Notes: generated from the letters alone by a model not told the origin. Counted from the stretch's first letter, positions 49,468 to 59,647 are shown. The stretch: 64,000 nucleotides of DNA from Methylobacterium sp. J-090 (GCF_022829345.1 NZ_JAKSXV010000080.1:1-64000), one strand, 5' to 3'. Made by a program: numbers and translations.

Positions 49468-50109
49468 TCAGGCCGGTGCCTGGGCCGCCTCGTGCCGGGC
49501 CGCCAGGGCGGCGTCCTCAGCCGCGACCTTGATGGCGGCGGGCCGCCCGTTGACCCGGTCGATATAGGCTCGGATCACCGGTTCCTCGGGGACGAGCTTG
49601 AAACTCGTGGTCCAACCGAGCGCCGTGCCCCACAGGACATCGGCGGCGGTGAAGCGCTCGCCGAGGAGATAGGGGCCTTTGGCGAGTGCCCCCAAAAGGG
49701 TCGCCATCACCGTGTCGAAATCGCCGTAGGCCGACATGGCGCGCGGGCCCGCCTCGCGCTGGAGCGCCCGGTCGATCACCGCCGGCTCGAAGCTCGACCC
49801 GTAATAGACCATCCAGCGCAGATACGGACCGCGCAGCGGGTCGTCGAGGGCCGGGGCGAGTCCCGTCCCGGGGAACAGGTCGGCGAGGTAGAGGTAGATC
49901 GCCGCCTGCTCGGTCACGAGGGCCTCGCCATGGGTCAGCGCCGGCACCTTTCCCATGGGGTTGATCGCGAGGTAGGCCGCCACGCGGTGCTCGCCCGCCT
50001 TCATGTTCAGCACGTTCAGGCGGTGCGGCGCCCCGAGTTCTTCGAGCAGGATGCGCACCCCCGTCGAGCGGGTGTTGGGCGAATGGTAGAGCGTGATCTC
50101 GGAAGCCAA
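49468..50109 (-). CDS. Glutathione S-transferase
   Basis: The 213-residue enzyme has the N-terminal thioredoxin-like domain (ITLYHSPNTRSTGVRILLEELGAPHRL; NPMGKVPALTHGEALVTEQAAIYLYLADLFP) with the conserved cis-Pro and the Glu-Ser/Gln pair, here TEQAAI, that binds glutathione. The all-helical C-terminal half ends FTAADVLWGTALGW. It is of the GstA-like bacterial class. Substrate unknown. It is upstream of the VOC gene on the same strand. Confidence 0.92.
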   Translation of the reverse strand: MASEITLYHSPNTRSTGVRILLEELGAPHRLNVLNMKAGEHRVAAYLAINPMGKVPALTHGEALVTEQAAIYLYLADLFPGTGLAPALDDPLRGPYLRWMVYYGSSFEPAVIDRALQREAGPRAMSAYGDFDTVMATLLGALAKGPYLLGERFTAADVLWGTALGWTTSFKLVPEEPVIRAYIDRVNGRPAAIKVAAEDAALAARHEAAQAPA

Positions 50110-50163
50110 GCGGGTGCCTTTCGCGAATCGTCCGCCGCAGGGTCTGCGCCGGACGCGCCAGCG

Positions 50164-51168
50164 TCAACCGCCCCGGATTCCGCTTCGCCGGGCATCGACG
50201 GCCTGGGCCAGGAGGCACAGGATCTCGAACGTCAGGGTGGCGCCCGCCAGCGCCGTGATGCCGGATGGGTCGAGCGGCGGGGCGACCTCGACCAGGTCGG
50301 CGCCGACGAGGTCGAGGCCCGCCAGGGCACGGACGAGGGAGAGGGCCTCCCGGCTCGTGAACCCTCCCATCTCCGGGGTGCCGGTGCCGGGAGCGTAGGC
50401 CGGATCGAGGGCGTCGATGTCGAAGCTGAGATAGGCCGGCCCCGCGCCGATCACGGCGTGAGCCTCGGCCGCGACGGCGGGCAGGCCCCGCGCCGCCACC
50501 GCGTCCATGGGGACGATCCGCACGCCCTGGGCCCGGGCCCAGTCGAGTTCGTCGGCGGCGTCGACGCTGCCGCGCAGCCCGATCTGGATCATCCGCTTCG
50601 GGTCGAGGACGCCGTCCTCGATGGCCCGGCGGAACGGCGTGCCGTGGGTGAGTCGGCTGCCGTCGTACTGGCCGTCGTCGGTGTCGCTGTGGGCGTCGAT
50701 ATGGACGAGGCCGAGCGGCCGGTCGCGGCCGAGCGCCCGCAGGACCGGGTAGGTCACGAAATGATCGCCGCCGACGGAGAGGGGCACGATCCCGGCGGCG
50801 GCGAGCGGCGCGTAGAAGGCTTCGATCCGCCCGGCGGTGGCGGCGACGTCGATGGGGTTGACGCGGACGTCCCCGAGATCGGCGCAGGCGGCGAGATCGT
50901 AGGGCGCGACGCCCGTACTGGCGTTCAGCGCCCGCGTGCCGGTGGAGGCCTCGCGCACGCCGCGCGGCCCGAGGCGCGCGCCCGGCCGGTTGGTCGTGGC
51001 CCCATCGAACGGGATGCCGACGAGGCCGATATCGATCCGACCCGGGGCCTCGGCGGGATCGAGGATGGGAAGGCGCATGAAGCTCGCGATCCCCGAGAAG
51101 CGCGGACTCTCCATGCCGGACGGCGGGCGATGGCGTGCGATCCGCGCCGCATCCGTTTCCTCCGGCAT
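50164..51168 (-). CDS. Agmatinase/ureohydrolase family enzyme
   Basis: The 334-residue binuclear-manganese hydrolase has the family motifs SVGGDHFVTYP (GGDH), VHIDAHSDTDD (DAHxD) and YLSFDIDALDPAYAPGTGTPEMGG (DxDxxDP). It releases urea from agmatine, guanidinobutyrate or a related guanidine compound; the substrate cannot be told from sequence alone. ATG 51168 follows GGAGGAAGGCC; the frame runs further upstream without family similarity. It is divergent from rpsT. Confidence 0.92.
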   Translation of the reverse strand: MPEETDAARIARHRPPSGMESPRFSGIASFMRLPILDPAEAPGRIDIGLVGIPFDGATTNRPGARLGPRGVREASTGTRALNASTGVAPYDLAACADLGDVRVNPIDVAATAGRIEAFYAPLAAAGIVPLSVGGDHFVTYPVLRALGRDRPLGLVHIDAHSDTDDGQYDGSRLTHGTPFRRAIEDGVLDPKRMIQIGLRGSVDAADELDWARAQGVRIVPMDAVAARGLPAVAAEAHAVIGAGPAYLSFDIDALDPAYAPGTGTPEMGGFTSREALSLVRALAGLDLVGADLVEVAPPLDPSGITALAGATLTFEILCLLAQAVDARRSGIRGG

Positions 51169-51435
51169 CGGCCTTCCTCCCTGCGTGCTCCGAACCGGAT
51201 CATCGCGTGCGGGTGGGGTGCCGATCAAGCGAGGGAGATTGGCGAAGCTCGGCGACACGGCGATGACGCTCGCGTTGACGGATCGGCGGTGCGTGGCTAT
51301 AGAGCGCGGATTGCCAACGGTCGCGGTCATCCCTGCCCGTCGGCTTCGCCATTGCCCGAACAACCTGCACGCGATCGTACGACACTCCGGCCCGCGGGCC
51401 CGTCGGGATCGCCTCAAACGTGATGAGGATGCCCC

Positions 51436-51702
51436 ATGGCCAACACCGTGTCGGCCAAGAAAATGACCCGCAAGATCGCGAAGCGGACCGCTGTGAACCG
51501 CTCGCGCCGCAGCCGCATGCGCACCTTCGTCCGCAAGGTCGAAGAGGCCATTGCCGGCGGCGACCAGACCAGCGCGCTGACCGCCCTGCGGGAAGCCGAG
51601 CCCGAGATCATGCGGGCCGCCCAGCACGGCATTGTGCACAAGAACAACGCGTCCCGGAAGGTCTCGCGCCTCGCGGCTCGGGTCAAGGCGCTCGCCGCCT
51701 AA
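51436..51702 (+). CDS. rpsT: Small ribosomal subunit protein bS20
   Basis: The 88-residue protein is very basic: [35 protein letters not shown], then the C-terminal helix [30 protein letters not shown], both typical of S20, which binds 16S rRNA early in 30S assembly. A strong intrinsic terminator follows at 51729-51760. Its position just before dnaA is common in the Hyphomicrobiales. Confidence 0.97.
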   Translation: MANTVSAKKMTRKIAKRTAVNRSRRSRMRTFVRKVEEAIAGGDQTSALTALREAEPEIMRAAQHGIVHKNNASRKVSRLAARVKALAA

Positions 51703-51728
51703 GCCTTCCTTCTTTAGGACCCATTGCG

Positions 51729-51760
51729 AAGAAAGCCCGGCAGCGATGCCGGGCTTTCTT
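51729..51760 (+). terminator. Intrinsic terminator after rpsT
   Basis: A 14-base perfect stem AAGAAAGCCCGGCA (51729-51742) with its complement TGCCGGGCTTTCTT (51747-51760) and a GCGA loop, ending in TTCTT plus CGTTTTCGG. It lies 27 bases after the rpsT stop. Confidence 0.9.
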
Positions 51761-52218
51761 CGTTTTCGGCTGTCCGCTTGCCGGCTCGATCCAGCGGGGC
51801 GTCTCCATCCTGGACGCGGTGGCGAGATCCGCAGCCCGGGTTTGTTAACGCTGATGGAAAATCTCGCGAGTTGAAGAGTCTTAACGCCAAGTGTAACTTA
51901 ACGAACGCTTGAGAAGACGCGATAAAAGCCGTGCATCCCCGAGTCGAGAGCGAATCATGCACAAGGTCGGTCTCTTCGTTCGACTCGTCCTGCAAAACCC
52001 TCGTCCCGATACGTGCTTATTTCGCTATCCCCGTTAGTCCCGTTGTTAGGAGAACCGTAGCTTATTGTTGATAGGCTGGTTTCATCGGTAAAAGGCGCCC
52101 TGGGTCCATTGACTCCGGCGCGAAGATCTGGGCTCCGCGAATGGCTCGCGGGGCGCGACGTCAGTCAAGTGTGCGTACGTACCGATGGCGGCTCTCCGTC
52201 CTCGGCGCGAGGAGAGCG
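51761..52218. promoter_or_regulatory. dnaA upstream region (promoter, possible origin)
   Basis: This 458-base gap has no gene. Composition falls from G/C-rich to AT-rich over 51840-52095. Three TTAACG elements lie at 51845-51850, 51881-51886 and 51898-51903, resembling half-sites for CtrA-type regulators, and GTTAGTCCCGTTGTTAGG near 52032-52049 is an imperfect direct repeat. I find no clear DnaA box (TTATCCACA-like), so calling this oriC is not supported from sequence alone. The ribosome site GGAGAG for dnaA lies at 52211-52216. Confidence 0.5.
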
Positions 52219-53730
52219 ATGATGCATGTCGACGGTAGCGTGTCCGGCAACGCCGAGACGGGCATGAGCGGCGTGAGCGGCACCGATCCGGTGGCCGCCT
52301 GGGCTCGGGTGAAGCGCCGCTTGCGGGCGGAACTGGGAGAGGACGTGTTCGCGAGCTGGTTCGCTCGCCTCGAATTGCTGGAGGTCTCCGGCGCGACGGC
52401 GCGCCTCACGGTGCCCACCCGCTTCCTCAAGAGCTGGATCGAGTCGCACTACATCGACCGCGTCCTGAACACCTTCCGCAGCGAGGTCGAGGAGGTCTCC
52501 CGCATCGACGTGTCGGTGCGCGGTCCCGCCGCCGCCCGTCCGGCCGCCACCGCGAGCGCGGCCCAGAAGCCCGCCATGGCGCCGAGCCCCCTCGCCCGCC
52601 TCCAGGCCGCCGGCTCCGGGATGCAGGCGCCGAGCGACTCCGAGTCCGACGTCCCCGTCTCGGCCCGCGCCGAGGGCGGCTCCGGCGATCTCAACGGCGC
52701 GCCGCTCGACAACCGCCTCACCTTCACGAGCTTCGTCGTCGGTCGCTCAAACGCCCTCGCTCACGCGGCCGGCGAGCGTGTCGCCCGCCACGACGGCCAG
52801 GGCGCGCTCTACAACCCGCTGTACCTCCATGCGGGCGTGGGTCTGGGCAAGACCCACCTGCTGCACGCCATCGGCCATGCCGCCCGCGATTCCGGCCGCC
52901 GGGTGATCTACCTCACCGCCGACCGCTTCATGTACGGGTTCGTCAACGCCCTGAAGACCCAGAACGCGCTCGCCTTCAAGGAGCGCCTGCGTGCCATCGA
53001 CCTCCTCATCCTCGACGACGTGCAGTTCATCCAGGGCAAGTCTATCCAGGCCGAGTTCGGACACACCATCAACGCCCTGATCGACGCCGGCCGCCAGGTC
53101 GTGGTCGCTTCCGACCGTCCCCCGACGGAGCTCGAAGCCCTTGAAGAGCGCGTCCGCTCGCGCCTGGCCGGCGGCCTCGTGGTGGAGATCGGCACTCTGG
53201 ACGAGCAGCTGCGCACCTCGATCCTGTCGGCGCGTCTCGCGGCGGTGCAGGTCTCGCATCCGAGCTTCGAGGTCTCGCCCACGGTGGCGACCTACGTCGC
53301 CCGGGCGATCACCGCCAACGGCCGCGATCTCGAAGGCGCTGTGAACCGGCTCCTGGCCCACGCCACCCTCACGGGGGCGGCCGTGACCATGGAGACCGCC
53401 GAGGCCGCGATCCGGGATCTGGTGAAGAACCGCGAGCCCAAGCGCATCAAGATCGAGGACATCCAGAAGCTGGTGGCCTCGCGCTACAACGTCTCGCGCT
53501 CCGACATCCTGTCCGAGCGGCGCACGGCCGCCGTGGTCAAGCCGCGCCAGATCGCCATGTACCTCTCGAAGGTGCTGACCTTGCGCTCGCTGCCCGAGAT
53601 CGGCCGGCGCTTCGGCGGCCGCGACCACACCACGGTGCTGCACGCGGTGCGCAAGATCGACAAGCTCATCGGCGAGGACAACGTGCTGAACGACGAGGTC
53701 GAGCTCCTGAAGCGCATGCTGCAGGATTGA
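52219..53730 (+). CDS. dnaA: Chromosomal replication initiator DnaA
   Basis: The 503-residue AAA+ initiator opens oriC. Domain I (about 18-95) begins [31 protein letters not shown]; domain II (about 95-195) is low in complexity; domain III (about 195-385) has [19 protein letters not shown] (Walker A) and [16 protein letters not shown] (Walker B); domain IV carries the DNA-binding signature [20 protein letters not shown]. Start choices are ATG 52219 or 52222, both following AGGAGAG; the open frame back to 52141 adds unrelated residues. dnaN and recF follow. Confidence 0.97.
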   Translation: MMHVDGSVSGNAETGMSGVSGTDPVAAWARVKRRLRAELGEDVFASWFARLELLEVSGATARLTVPTRFLKSWIESHYIDRVLNTFRSEVEEVSRIDVSVRGPAAARPAATASAAQKPAMAPSPLARLQAAGSGMQAPSDSESDVPVSARAEGGSGDLNGAPLDNRLTFTSFVVGRSNALAHAAGERVARHDGQGALYNPLYLHAGVGLGKTHLLHAIGHAARDSGRRVIYLTADRFMYGFVNALKTQNALAFKERLRAIDLLILDDVQFIQGKSIQAEFGHTINALIDAGRQVVVASDRPPTELEALEERVRSRLAGGLVVEIGTLDEQLRTSILSARLAAVQVSHPSFEVSPTVATYVARAITANGRDLEGAVNRLLAHATLTGAAVTMETAEAAIRDLVKNREPKRIKIEDIQKLVASRYNVSRSDILSERRTAAVVKPRQIAMYLSKVLTLRSLPEIGRRFGGRDHTTVLHAVRKIDKLIGEDNVLNDEVELLKRMLQD

Positions 53731-53942
53731 GGCGCGTCCGGCGGTGGAGCCTCTCGGCTCCGCCGCCGATCGAGTTCGGGATAGCCGGCCTCTCGCACTT
53801 GCGTTCGCCGATGGGCTTCGCCAAGTTCATCGGCCACGGTGCCATTCCACGTTAACACCACGTTACCTTGCCACGCGGAATGCCGAGGCGCGACGCCGCG
53901 CCGGCTCAAGCGACGTCCACCTTCAGACCACGAGTTTTGTCG

Positions 53943-55064
53943 ATGAGAGTCACTGTCGAGCGCGCGGCCCTCCTTCGTTCGCTCGGCCACGTGCACCGCG
54001 TGGTCGAGCGCCGCAACACCATTCCGATCCTGTCCAACGTGCTCCTGCGCGCCGGACCGTCAGGCCTGGAGCTGCGCGCCACCGATCTCGACATCGAGGT
54101 CACGGAGACGATTCCCGCCGATGTGGCGGATGCCGGCGCCACCACCGTGCCGGCGCACGTCATCTACGACATCGTCCGCAAGTTGCCCGACGGCGCCCAG
54201 GTCTCCCTGGAGACGAGCGGCGAGACCGGTCAGATGACCATCCGCTCAGGCCGCTCGCGGTTCTCGCTGGGCGCCCTGCCGGAGGGCGATTTCCCCGATC
54301 TCGCGGCCGGCGAGCTTCCGAACCGGTTCACCCTGGCGGCGGCCGACCTCAAGCGCCTCATCGAGAAGACCCAGTTCGCCATCTCCACGGAGGAGACGCG
54401 CTACTACCTCAACGGCATCTACCTCCACACCATCGAGTCCGAGGGCTCCTTGAAGATGCGCGCCGTGGCGACCGACGGCCACCGCCTCGCCCGCGTCGAG
54501 ATCGAGGCGCCCGACGGCAGCCGCGACATGCCGGGCATCATCGTGCCCCGCAAGGCCGTGGCCGAGATCATCAAGCTCGTGGAGGATGGCGGCGAGGGCG
54601 TCGAGATCGACCTGTCCTCGGCCAAGATCCGCTTCAAGTTCGCCAGCGGCGTGGTGCTGATCTCCAAACTCATCGACGGCACCTTCCCGGATTACCAGCG
54701 GGTGATCCCCTCCGGGAACGACAAGTTCCTCACCGTCCAGCGCGACCAGTTCGCCCGCGCCGTGGACCGCGTCTCGACCATCTCGTCCGAGCGCGGCCGC
54801 GCGGTGAAGCTCGCCGTGCAGGAGGGGCGCCTCGCACTCTCCGTCAACAATCCGGATTCCGGCAGCGCCACGGAGGAACTCGACGTCGATTACGACGCCG
54901 CCGCCCTCGATATCGGCTTCAACGCCCGTTACCTCCTCGACATCACCGGCCAGCTCGAGGGCGACACCGCCCTGTTCAAGCTCGCCGACCCGGGCTCGCC
55001 GACCCTGATCCAGGACCGCGAGGGCGCGCCCGCGCTCTACGTGCTGATGCCGATGCGGGTGTGA
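53943..55064 (+). CDS. dnaN: DNA polymerase III sliding clamp (beta subunit)
   Basis: The 373-residue clamp forms a dimer ring that tethers polymerase to DNA. The three-domain arrangement is seen from MRVTVERAALLRSLGHVHRVVERRNTIPILSNVLL at the start to YVLMPMRV at the end, including VATDGHRLARVE in the middle domain. The stop TGA overlaps the recF start GTG (GTGA at 55061-55064). dnaA lies 212 bases upstream. Confidence 0.97.
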   Translation: MRVTVERAALLRSLGHVHRVVERRNTIPILSNVLLRAGPSGLELRATDLDIEVTETIPADVADAGATTVPAHVIYDIVRKLPDGAQVSLETSGETGQMTIRSGRSRFSLGALPEGDFPDLAAGELPNRFTLAAADLKRLIEKTQFAISTEETRYYLNGIYLHTIESEGSLKMRAVATDGHRLARVEIEAPDGSRDMPGIIVPRKAVAEIIKLVEDGGEGVEIDLSSAKIRFKFASGVVLISKLIDGTFPDYQRVIPSGNDKFLTVQRDQFARAVDRVSTISSERGRAVKLAVQEGRLALSVNNPDSGSATEELDVDYDAAALDIGFNARYLLDITGQLEGDTALFKLADPGSPTLIQDREGAPALYVLMPMRV

Positions 55065-56254
55065 TCGCGACCGTCTCTTCCAATCCCATCGAGACTGTGC
55101 GTGAGGGTACATCAGCGGGTCGGGGCCTTCGCCTCACCCGCCTGATCTGTCGCGACTTCCGCAACCACGCCGACCTCGATCTCGCCGTGGGCCGTCGGTT
55201 TGTCGCGCTGGTGGGCGAGAACGGCGCCGGCAAGACCAACCTGCTGGAGGCCGTGTCCCTGTTCTCGCCGGGTCGGGGCCTGCGCCGCGCCGACCTCGCC
55301 GGCATGGCCCGGACCGGGGGACCGGGCGGCTTCGCCGTGTCGATGACCCTGGCGGCGGGCGAGGGCGAGCACCGGGTCGGCACCGGCTACGAGCCGCCGG
55401 GCTTCGACGGGCGTGCGTCGCGCCTGTGCCGCATCGACGGAGCCACCGCCTCCTCCCCCGTCGCGTTCTGCGAATTCCTGCGCGTGGTCTGGCTCACCCC
55501 CGACCTCGACGGCCTGTTCCGGGGGCCGGCCGGCGACCGTCGCCGCTTTCTCGACCGGCTGGTGCTCGCGGTCGACGCCACCCACGGCGCCCGGGTCAAT
55601 GCCCTGGAGCGGGCATTGCGGTCCCGCAACCGCCTCCTGGAGGAGCGTCCCAACGACGGGCAATGGCTGGATGCCATCGAGCGCGAGGTGGCCGAACTCG
55701 GCGTCGCCGTGGCGCTGGCCCGCCGCGAGACCACGGAGCGCCTCGACCGCCTCATCGCCGAGGGGCGCGACGACGCGCAGCCCTTCCCCTGGGCGGCCCT
55801 GCGGCTGGAGGGCGACCTCGACGACCTCGTCGCCGTCTGGCCGGCACTCGAGGCCGAGGACCGCTTCCGCATGGCCTTGCGCCAGGGCCGTGCTCGCGAC
55901 CGCGCCGCCGGGCGCACCCTCAGCGGGCCGCAGACCAGCGATCTCGTGGTGCGCCACGGCCCCAAGGACGTGCCGGCCGCCACTGCCTCCACGGGAGAGC
56001 AGAAGGCCCTGCTCATCGGACTCGTCCTCGCCCATGCCCGCCTCGTCCAGGTCATGTGCGGGATCGCCCCCCTCGTCCTCCTCGACGAAGTCGCTGCCCA
56101 CCTCGACCCGCGCCGCCGCGCCGGCCTGTTCGACGCCCTGGAAGCCCTGTCGGGTCAGGTCTGGATGACCGGAGCCGACCCGGCCCTGTTCGCGGAGCTG
56201 GACGGCCGCGCCGATCTGGTGAGGATCGTCGACGGGCGCGTCGCCGCGCCCTGA
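55061..56254 (+). CDS. recF: DNA replication/repair protein RecF
   Basis: The 397-residue SMC-like ATPase loads RecA at single-strand gaps through RecFOR. Motifs are ALVGENGAGKTNLLEAVSLFSPG (Walker A), GPQTSDLVVRHGPKDVPAATASTGEQKALLIGLVLA (signature) and VLLDEVAAHLDPRRR (Walker B). The GTG at 55061 overlaps the dnaN stop by four bases, implying translational coupling. The first 20 residues are variable. Confidence 0.95.
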   Translation: MIATVSSNPIETVREGTSAGRGLRLTRLICRDFRNHADLDLAVGRRFVALVGENGAGKTNLLEAVSLFSPGRGLRRADLAGMARTGGPGGFAVSMTLAAGEGEHRVGTGYEPPGFDGRASRLCRIDGATASSPVAFCEFLRVVWLTPDLDGLFRGPAGDRRRFLDRLVLAVDATHGARVNALERALRSRNRLLEERPNDGQWLDAIEREVAELGVAVALARRETTERLDRLIAEGRDDAQPFPWAALRLEGDLDDLVAVWPALEAEDRFRMALRQGRARDRAAGRTLSGPQTSDLVVRHGPKDVPAATASTGEQKALLIGLVLAHARLVQVMCGIAPLVLLDEVAAHLDPRRRAGLFDALEALSGQVWMTGADPALFAELDGRADLVRIVDGRVAAP

Positions 56255-56268
56255 ATCGCCGGTGGGCC

Positions 56269-56880
56269 ATGTCGATCGCGAATCTCATCCTGTTTGCCGG
56301 CATCTACGCCGTCGCGGTGGCCTCCCCGGGGCCCGGCATCGCCGCCCTGGTGGCGCGGGTGCTGGCGCGCGGGACGGGCGGCATCGGGGCCTTCATCGCC
56401 GGCTTCGTCGTGGGCGATCTCGTCTGGTTCGGCGTGGCGGCGGCCGGTCTGGCCCTCCTCGCACGGTCCCTCGCCGTCGCGTTTGTCGTCCTGAAGTACG
56501 CCGGTGCCGCCTACCTCGCGGTTCTCGCCTGGAAAGCCTGGACCGCGCCCGTGGAGCCCGTCGAGACCGCACGCGTGGCCGCGGACGGCCGGATACGCCT
56601 GTTCCTCGGCGGCCTCGTTCTCACCCTCGGCAACCCGAAGGTGATCCTGTTCTTCCTCGCGCTCCTGCCGGGTGTGGTTGACCTCGATCACCTGACCCCC
56701 CTCGGCTTCGCCGGGATCGGCGCCACGATCGTCGTCGTCCTGAGTACCGTCCTGGCGGCCTATGCCGCGGCTGCGGCCCGCGCCCGGCGGGTCTTCACCT
56801 CGGTTCGCGCGCGGCGGGCGATCAATCGCGGCGCCGGGACGGTGATGGCGGGCGCGGCGGTCGCCGTCGCCACGCGGTGA
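56269..56880 (+). CDS. LysE/RhtB-family amino acid exporter
   Basis: The 203-residue inner-membrane protein has about five to six helices and the LysE family N-terminus (ANLILFAGIYAVAVASPGPGIAALVARVLARG) and LGGLVLTLGNPKVILFFLALLPGVVDL. Relatives export lysine, threonine or homoserine lactone; the substrate is unknown. It begins 14 bases after recF, so it may be read through from dnaN-recF. It is convergent with vapC. Confidence 0.92.
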   Translation: MSIANLILFAGIYAVAVASPGPGIAALVARVLARGTGGIGAFIAGFVVGDLVWFGVAAAGLALLARSLAVAFVVLKYAGAAYLAVLAWKAWTAPVEPVETARVAADGRIRLFLGGLVLTLGNPKVILFFLALLPGVVDLDHLTPLGFAGIGATIVVVLSTVLAAYAAAAARARRVFTSVRARRAINRGAGTVMAGAAVAVATR

Positions 56881-56883
56881 ACC

Positions 56884-57291
56884 TCACGCGAGGGCGGACG
56901 GAATGTCGGTCCGGGAAAAATCGGTGCCGATGAACAGGAGCGGCACATCATGCGCGCGGGCGCAGGCATAAGCGAAGCAGTCGCCCATGTTGAGCTGTGC
57001 CGGGTGGCCGCGGCCCTTGCCGTAGCGTGCATAGGCGGCCAGGGCGCCGTGCGCCTCGTCGTCGGTCATGGGCACCACTCGGATGCGCGCCTGCTCCAGC
57101 AGGCCGCGCACCTCCGTTTCGGCTGCATCGACCGACAGGCCCTTCTTGCGGCAGATGGCGCTCGCGGCTTCGAAGATGGCGAGTGCCGAGGTGATGGGCC
57201 GGCTGGCCGCTTCGAGGCAGCCGAAAAGGGCGACATCTTCCTCCTCTCCGGCCAGGATCGCGACCATCGCGGACGCATCGACGAACATCAC
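56884..57291 (-). CDS. vapC: VapC-type PIN-domain ribonuclease toxin
   Basis: The 135-residue toxin has the PIN fold. The acidic residues needed for metal-dependent RNA cleavage are seen as D5 in MFVDASAMVAIL, E near 45 in ALAIFEAASAI, and NMGDCFAYACA (Asp near 103) with GTDFSRTD near the end. VapC toxins cleave initiator tRNA or rRNA to halt translation. Its ATG overlaps the stop of the upstream antitoxin gene by four bases. Pairing and order are those of a vapBC operon. Confidence 0.92.
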   Translation of the reverse strand: MMFVDASAMVAILAGEEEDVALFGCLEAASRPITSALAIFEAASAICRKKGLSVDAAETEVRGLLEQARIRVVPMTDDEAHGALAAYARYGKGRGHPAQLNMGDCFAYACARAHDVPLLFIGTDFSRTDIPSALA

Positions 57292-57527
57292 GGCTCCCCG
57301 TTGAGGTCGTCGAAGAAAGCCTTGTCCGCCTCCAAGCCCGTGTCGGGATGGCGGGCGATCCGTGCCCGTGCCGGCCGCAGGCGTTCCAGGAGCGACGGCG
57401 TCCGCTCCAGGCGCTCGACCTCGCGCACCAGCGCGGTGCGCACCGCCTCGGTCTTGCTGACCTTGGCCAAGGCCGCCACCTTCTCCGCGAGGCGATTCAC
57501 CTCCTCGCTTCGGATGTTGAGAGGCAT
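57288..57527 (-). CDS. vapB: VapB-type antitoxin
   Basis: The 79-residue protein begins MPLNIRSEEVNRLAEKVAALAKVSKTEAVRTALVREVERLE, the ribbon-helix-helix pattern of the PSK_trans_fac-like VapB family, followed by a tail (SLLERLRPARARIARHPDTGLEAD) that wraps the toxin. It should bind VapC and its own operator. The start ATG 57527 fits the family; the frame remains open upstream but lacks similarity. Confidence 0.9.
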   Translation of the reverse strand: MPLNIRSEEVNRLAEKVAALAKVSKTEAVRTALVREVERLERTPSLLERLRPARARIARHPDTGLEADKAFFDDLNGEP

Positions 57528-57538
57528 TAGGATCGTTC

Positions 57539-57572
57539 CCGTGTAGACAATCGAAGCGTAGTGCCTACACGG
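57539..57572. promoter_or_regulatory. Candidate VapBC operator inverted repeat
   Basis: CCGTGTAG (57539-57546) and CTACACGG (57565-57572) are perfect inverted repeats with an 18-base spacer, 12 bases upstream of the vapB start. Arm spacing near 26 bases centre to centre suits a pair of ribbon-helix-helix dimers. It also lies in front of recQ on the other strand. Confidence 0.6.
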
Positions 57573-57617
57573 CGGCCATTCAAGCCGACCCCCGAAATCA
57601 CCACCCCAAGGTTTGCG

Positions 57618-59471
57618 ATGACCAGCCGTCTCGACGAGGCCCGCGCCGCGTTGAAAACGACCTTCGGCTACGACGATTTCCGCCCCGGCCAGGACGAGGT
57701 CATCGGCGCGGTGCTCGACGGGACCGACGTGTTCGCCGTGATGCCCACGGGCTCGGGCAAGTCGATGACCTACCAGCTGCCCGCCCTGGTGGAATCGTCC
57801 CTCACCGTGGTGGTCTCGCCCCTCATCGCCCTGATGCACGATCAGGTTCAGCAGATGCTCGGCTTCGGTGTCGCGGCCGCGACCCTCAACTCCTCCGTGC
57901 CCGAGGCGACCTCGCGCGAGACCTGGCGCCGGATCCGCTCCGGGGATCTGCGCCTGCTCTTCGTCTCGCCCGAGCGGCTGATGATGGAGGGATTGATGGA
58001 CGCCCTGCGCGGGGCCGGGGTCCGACGTCTCGCTGTGGACGAGGCCCACTGCGTCTCGCAATGGGGCCACGATTTCCGGCCCGAGTATCGCGACCTGTCC
58101 CGCGCCCGCGAAGCGCTCGGCAACGTCCAGACCGTGGCGCTGACCGCCACCGCCGACAAGGCGACGCGGGCCGACATCACCGAGCGGCTGTTTCCGGCGG
58201 GCCGCGAACTCAAGGCCTTCGTTCATTCCTTCGACCGGCCGAACATCCGCCTGACCTTCGTGCCGAAGGACAATCCCACCCGGCAGATCGAGCGCTTCCT
58301 CAAGCACCGGCGCTCGGAGAGCGGGATCATCTACTGCTCCTCGCGCAAGCGTACGGAGCAGCTCGCCGAGAGCCTCGCCAAGGACGGCTTCAACGCCCTG
58401 CCCTATCACGCCGGCCTCGACCAGGGCACGCGGATGAAGAACCAGGACACGTTCCTGCAGGAGGACGGGGTGGTGATGACCGCGACCGTCGCCTTCGGCA
58501 TGGGCATCAACAAGCCCGACGTGCGCTTCGTCTGCCATGCCGACATGCCGTCCAACGTCGAGGGCTACTACCAGGAGATCGGCCGCGCCGGCCGCGACGG
58601 CCTGCCCGCCGACACGCTCACCATCTACGGCCTCGACGACATGTCCCTGCGGCGGCGCCAGATCGACGAGAAGGAGGTGCCGGACGAGCGCCGCCGCGTC
58701 GAGCGGCGCAAGCTCGAGGCGATGATCGCGCTCTGCGAGGGCGCCACCTGCCGCCGCCAATCCCTGCTCGGCTATTTCGGCGAGGCGAGCGAGCCCTGCG
58801 GGCGCTGCGACCTGTGCCGCTCCGGCGTCTCGCTCGTCGACGCCACGGTGCCGGCACAGAAGCTGCTCTCGGCCATCGTCCGCACCGGCCAGCGCTTCGG
58901 CGCGGCCTATGTCTGCGACGTGGTCCACGGCAAGGAATCCGACCCGATCCGCCGCAACGGCCACGCCGCCCTCAAGACCTTCGGCGTCGGCGCCGACAAG
59001 CCCGTCGCCGCTTGGCGCGCCATGCTGCGCCAGCTCTTCGCCGCCGGCGCCGTCTCCGAGAACGGCGACGGCTTCGGCGGGTTGTCACTCACCGACAAGG
59101 GCGAGGCGATCCTGTTCGGTCGCGAGACCATCCAGATGCGGCCCGACCCCGAGCCGAAGGTGGCCGAGCCGCGAGACCGCAAGCGGGCGGCCTCCCGCGA
59201 CGACGCCAGCCTCGACCTCGATCCCGCCACCGAGGCCCTGTTCCAGCACCTGCGCGGCCTGCGCGCCACCATCGCCCGAGCCGAGGGCATCGCCGCCTTC
59301 ATGGTGTTTCCCGACCGCACCCTCATCGAGATGGCCCGCTCGAAACCCGTCGATCTCTACGCCCTGCGCACGGTCCACGGCGTCGGCGAGCGCAAGCGCG
59401 AGGCCTATGGCGCACGCTTCGTCGAGGCCATCGCCGAGTTCCTGTCGCACGCGCCGGCCGGATCGGCGTGA
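57618..59471 (+). CDS. recQ: ATP-dependent DNA helicase RecQ
   Basis: The 617-residue 3'-5' helicase has [18 protein letters not shown] (motif 0), [17 protein letters not shown] (Walker A), [18 protein letters not shown] (DEAH plus aromatic-rich loop), the RQC zinc site ([22 protein letters not shown]) and a C-terminal HRDC domain ([17 protein letters not shown]). It resolves recombination and replication intermediates. The ATG at 57618 is used; upstream in-frame codons have no similarity. It is divergent from vapBC. Confidence 0.96.
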   Translation: MTSRLDEARAALKTTFGYDDFRPGQDEVIGAVLDGTDVFAVMPTGSGKSMTYQLPALVESSLTVVVSPLIALMHDQVQQMLGFGVAAATLNSSVPEATSRETWRRIRSGDLRLLFVSPERLMMEGLMDALRGAGVRRLAVDEAHCVSQWGHDFRPEYRDLSRAREALGNVQTVALTATADKATRADITERLFPAGRELKAFVHSFDRPNIRLTFVPKDNPTRQIERFLKHRRSESGIIYCSSRKRTEQLAESLAKDGFNALPYHAGLDQGTRMKNQDTFLQEDGVVMTATVAFGMGINKPDVRFVCHADMPSNVEGYYQEIGRAGRDGLPADTLTIYGLDDMSLRRRQIDEKEVPDERRRVERRKLEAMIALCEGATCRRQSLLGYFGEASEPCGRCDLCRSGVSLVDATVPAQKLLSAIVRTGQRFGAAYVCDVVHGKESDPIRRNGHAALKTFGVGADKPVAAWRAMLRQLFAAGAVSENGDGFGGLSLTDKGEAILFGRETIQMRPDPEPKVAEPRDRKRAASRDDASLDLDPATEALFQHLRGLRATIARAEGIAAFMVFPDRTLIEMARSKPVDLYALRTVHGVGERKREAYGARFVEAIAEFLSHAPAGSA

Positions 59472-59647
59472 TGCGGTTTGGCACTCGTCGGACGGGATGC
59501 GCATCGTGTAGGGACGAGCGCTGTCGCCCATCGCGCCCGGCGCGAATCATTTAATCCACGCATGACCGGACGGATCGACCCATCCCTCAGGACGCCCCTT
59601 CAGCCGAGACACGGTCGCGCGAGACCTTCCTGCGCCAAGTCTTCTAC

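Noticed and set aside
51761-52218. Chromosomal origin oriC beside dnaA
   Set aside because: No DnaA-box cluster could be found by eye, and in several Alphaproteobacteria the origin is not next to dnaA. Only the regulatory region is annotated.
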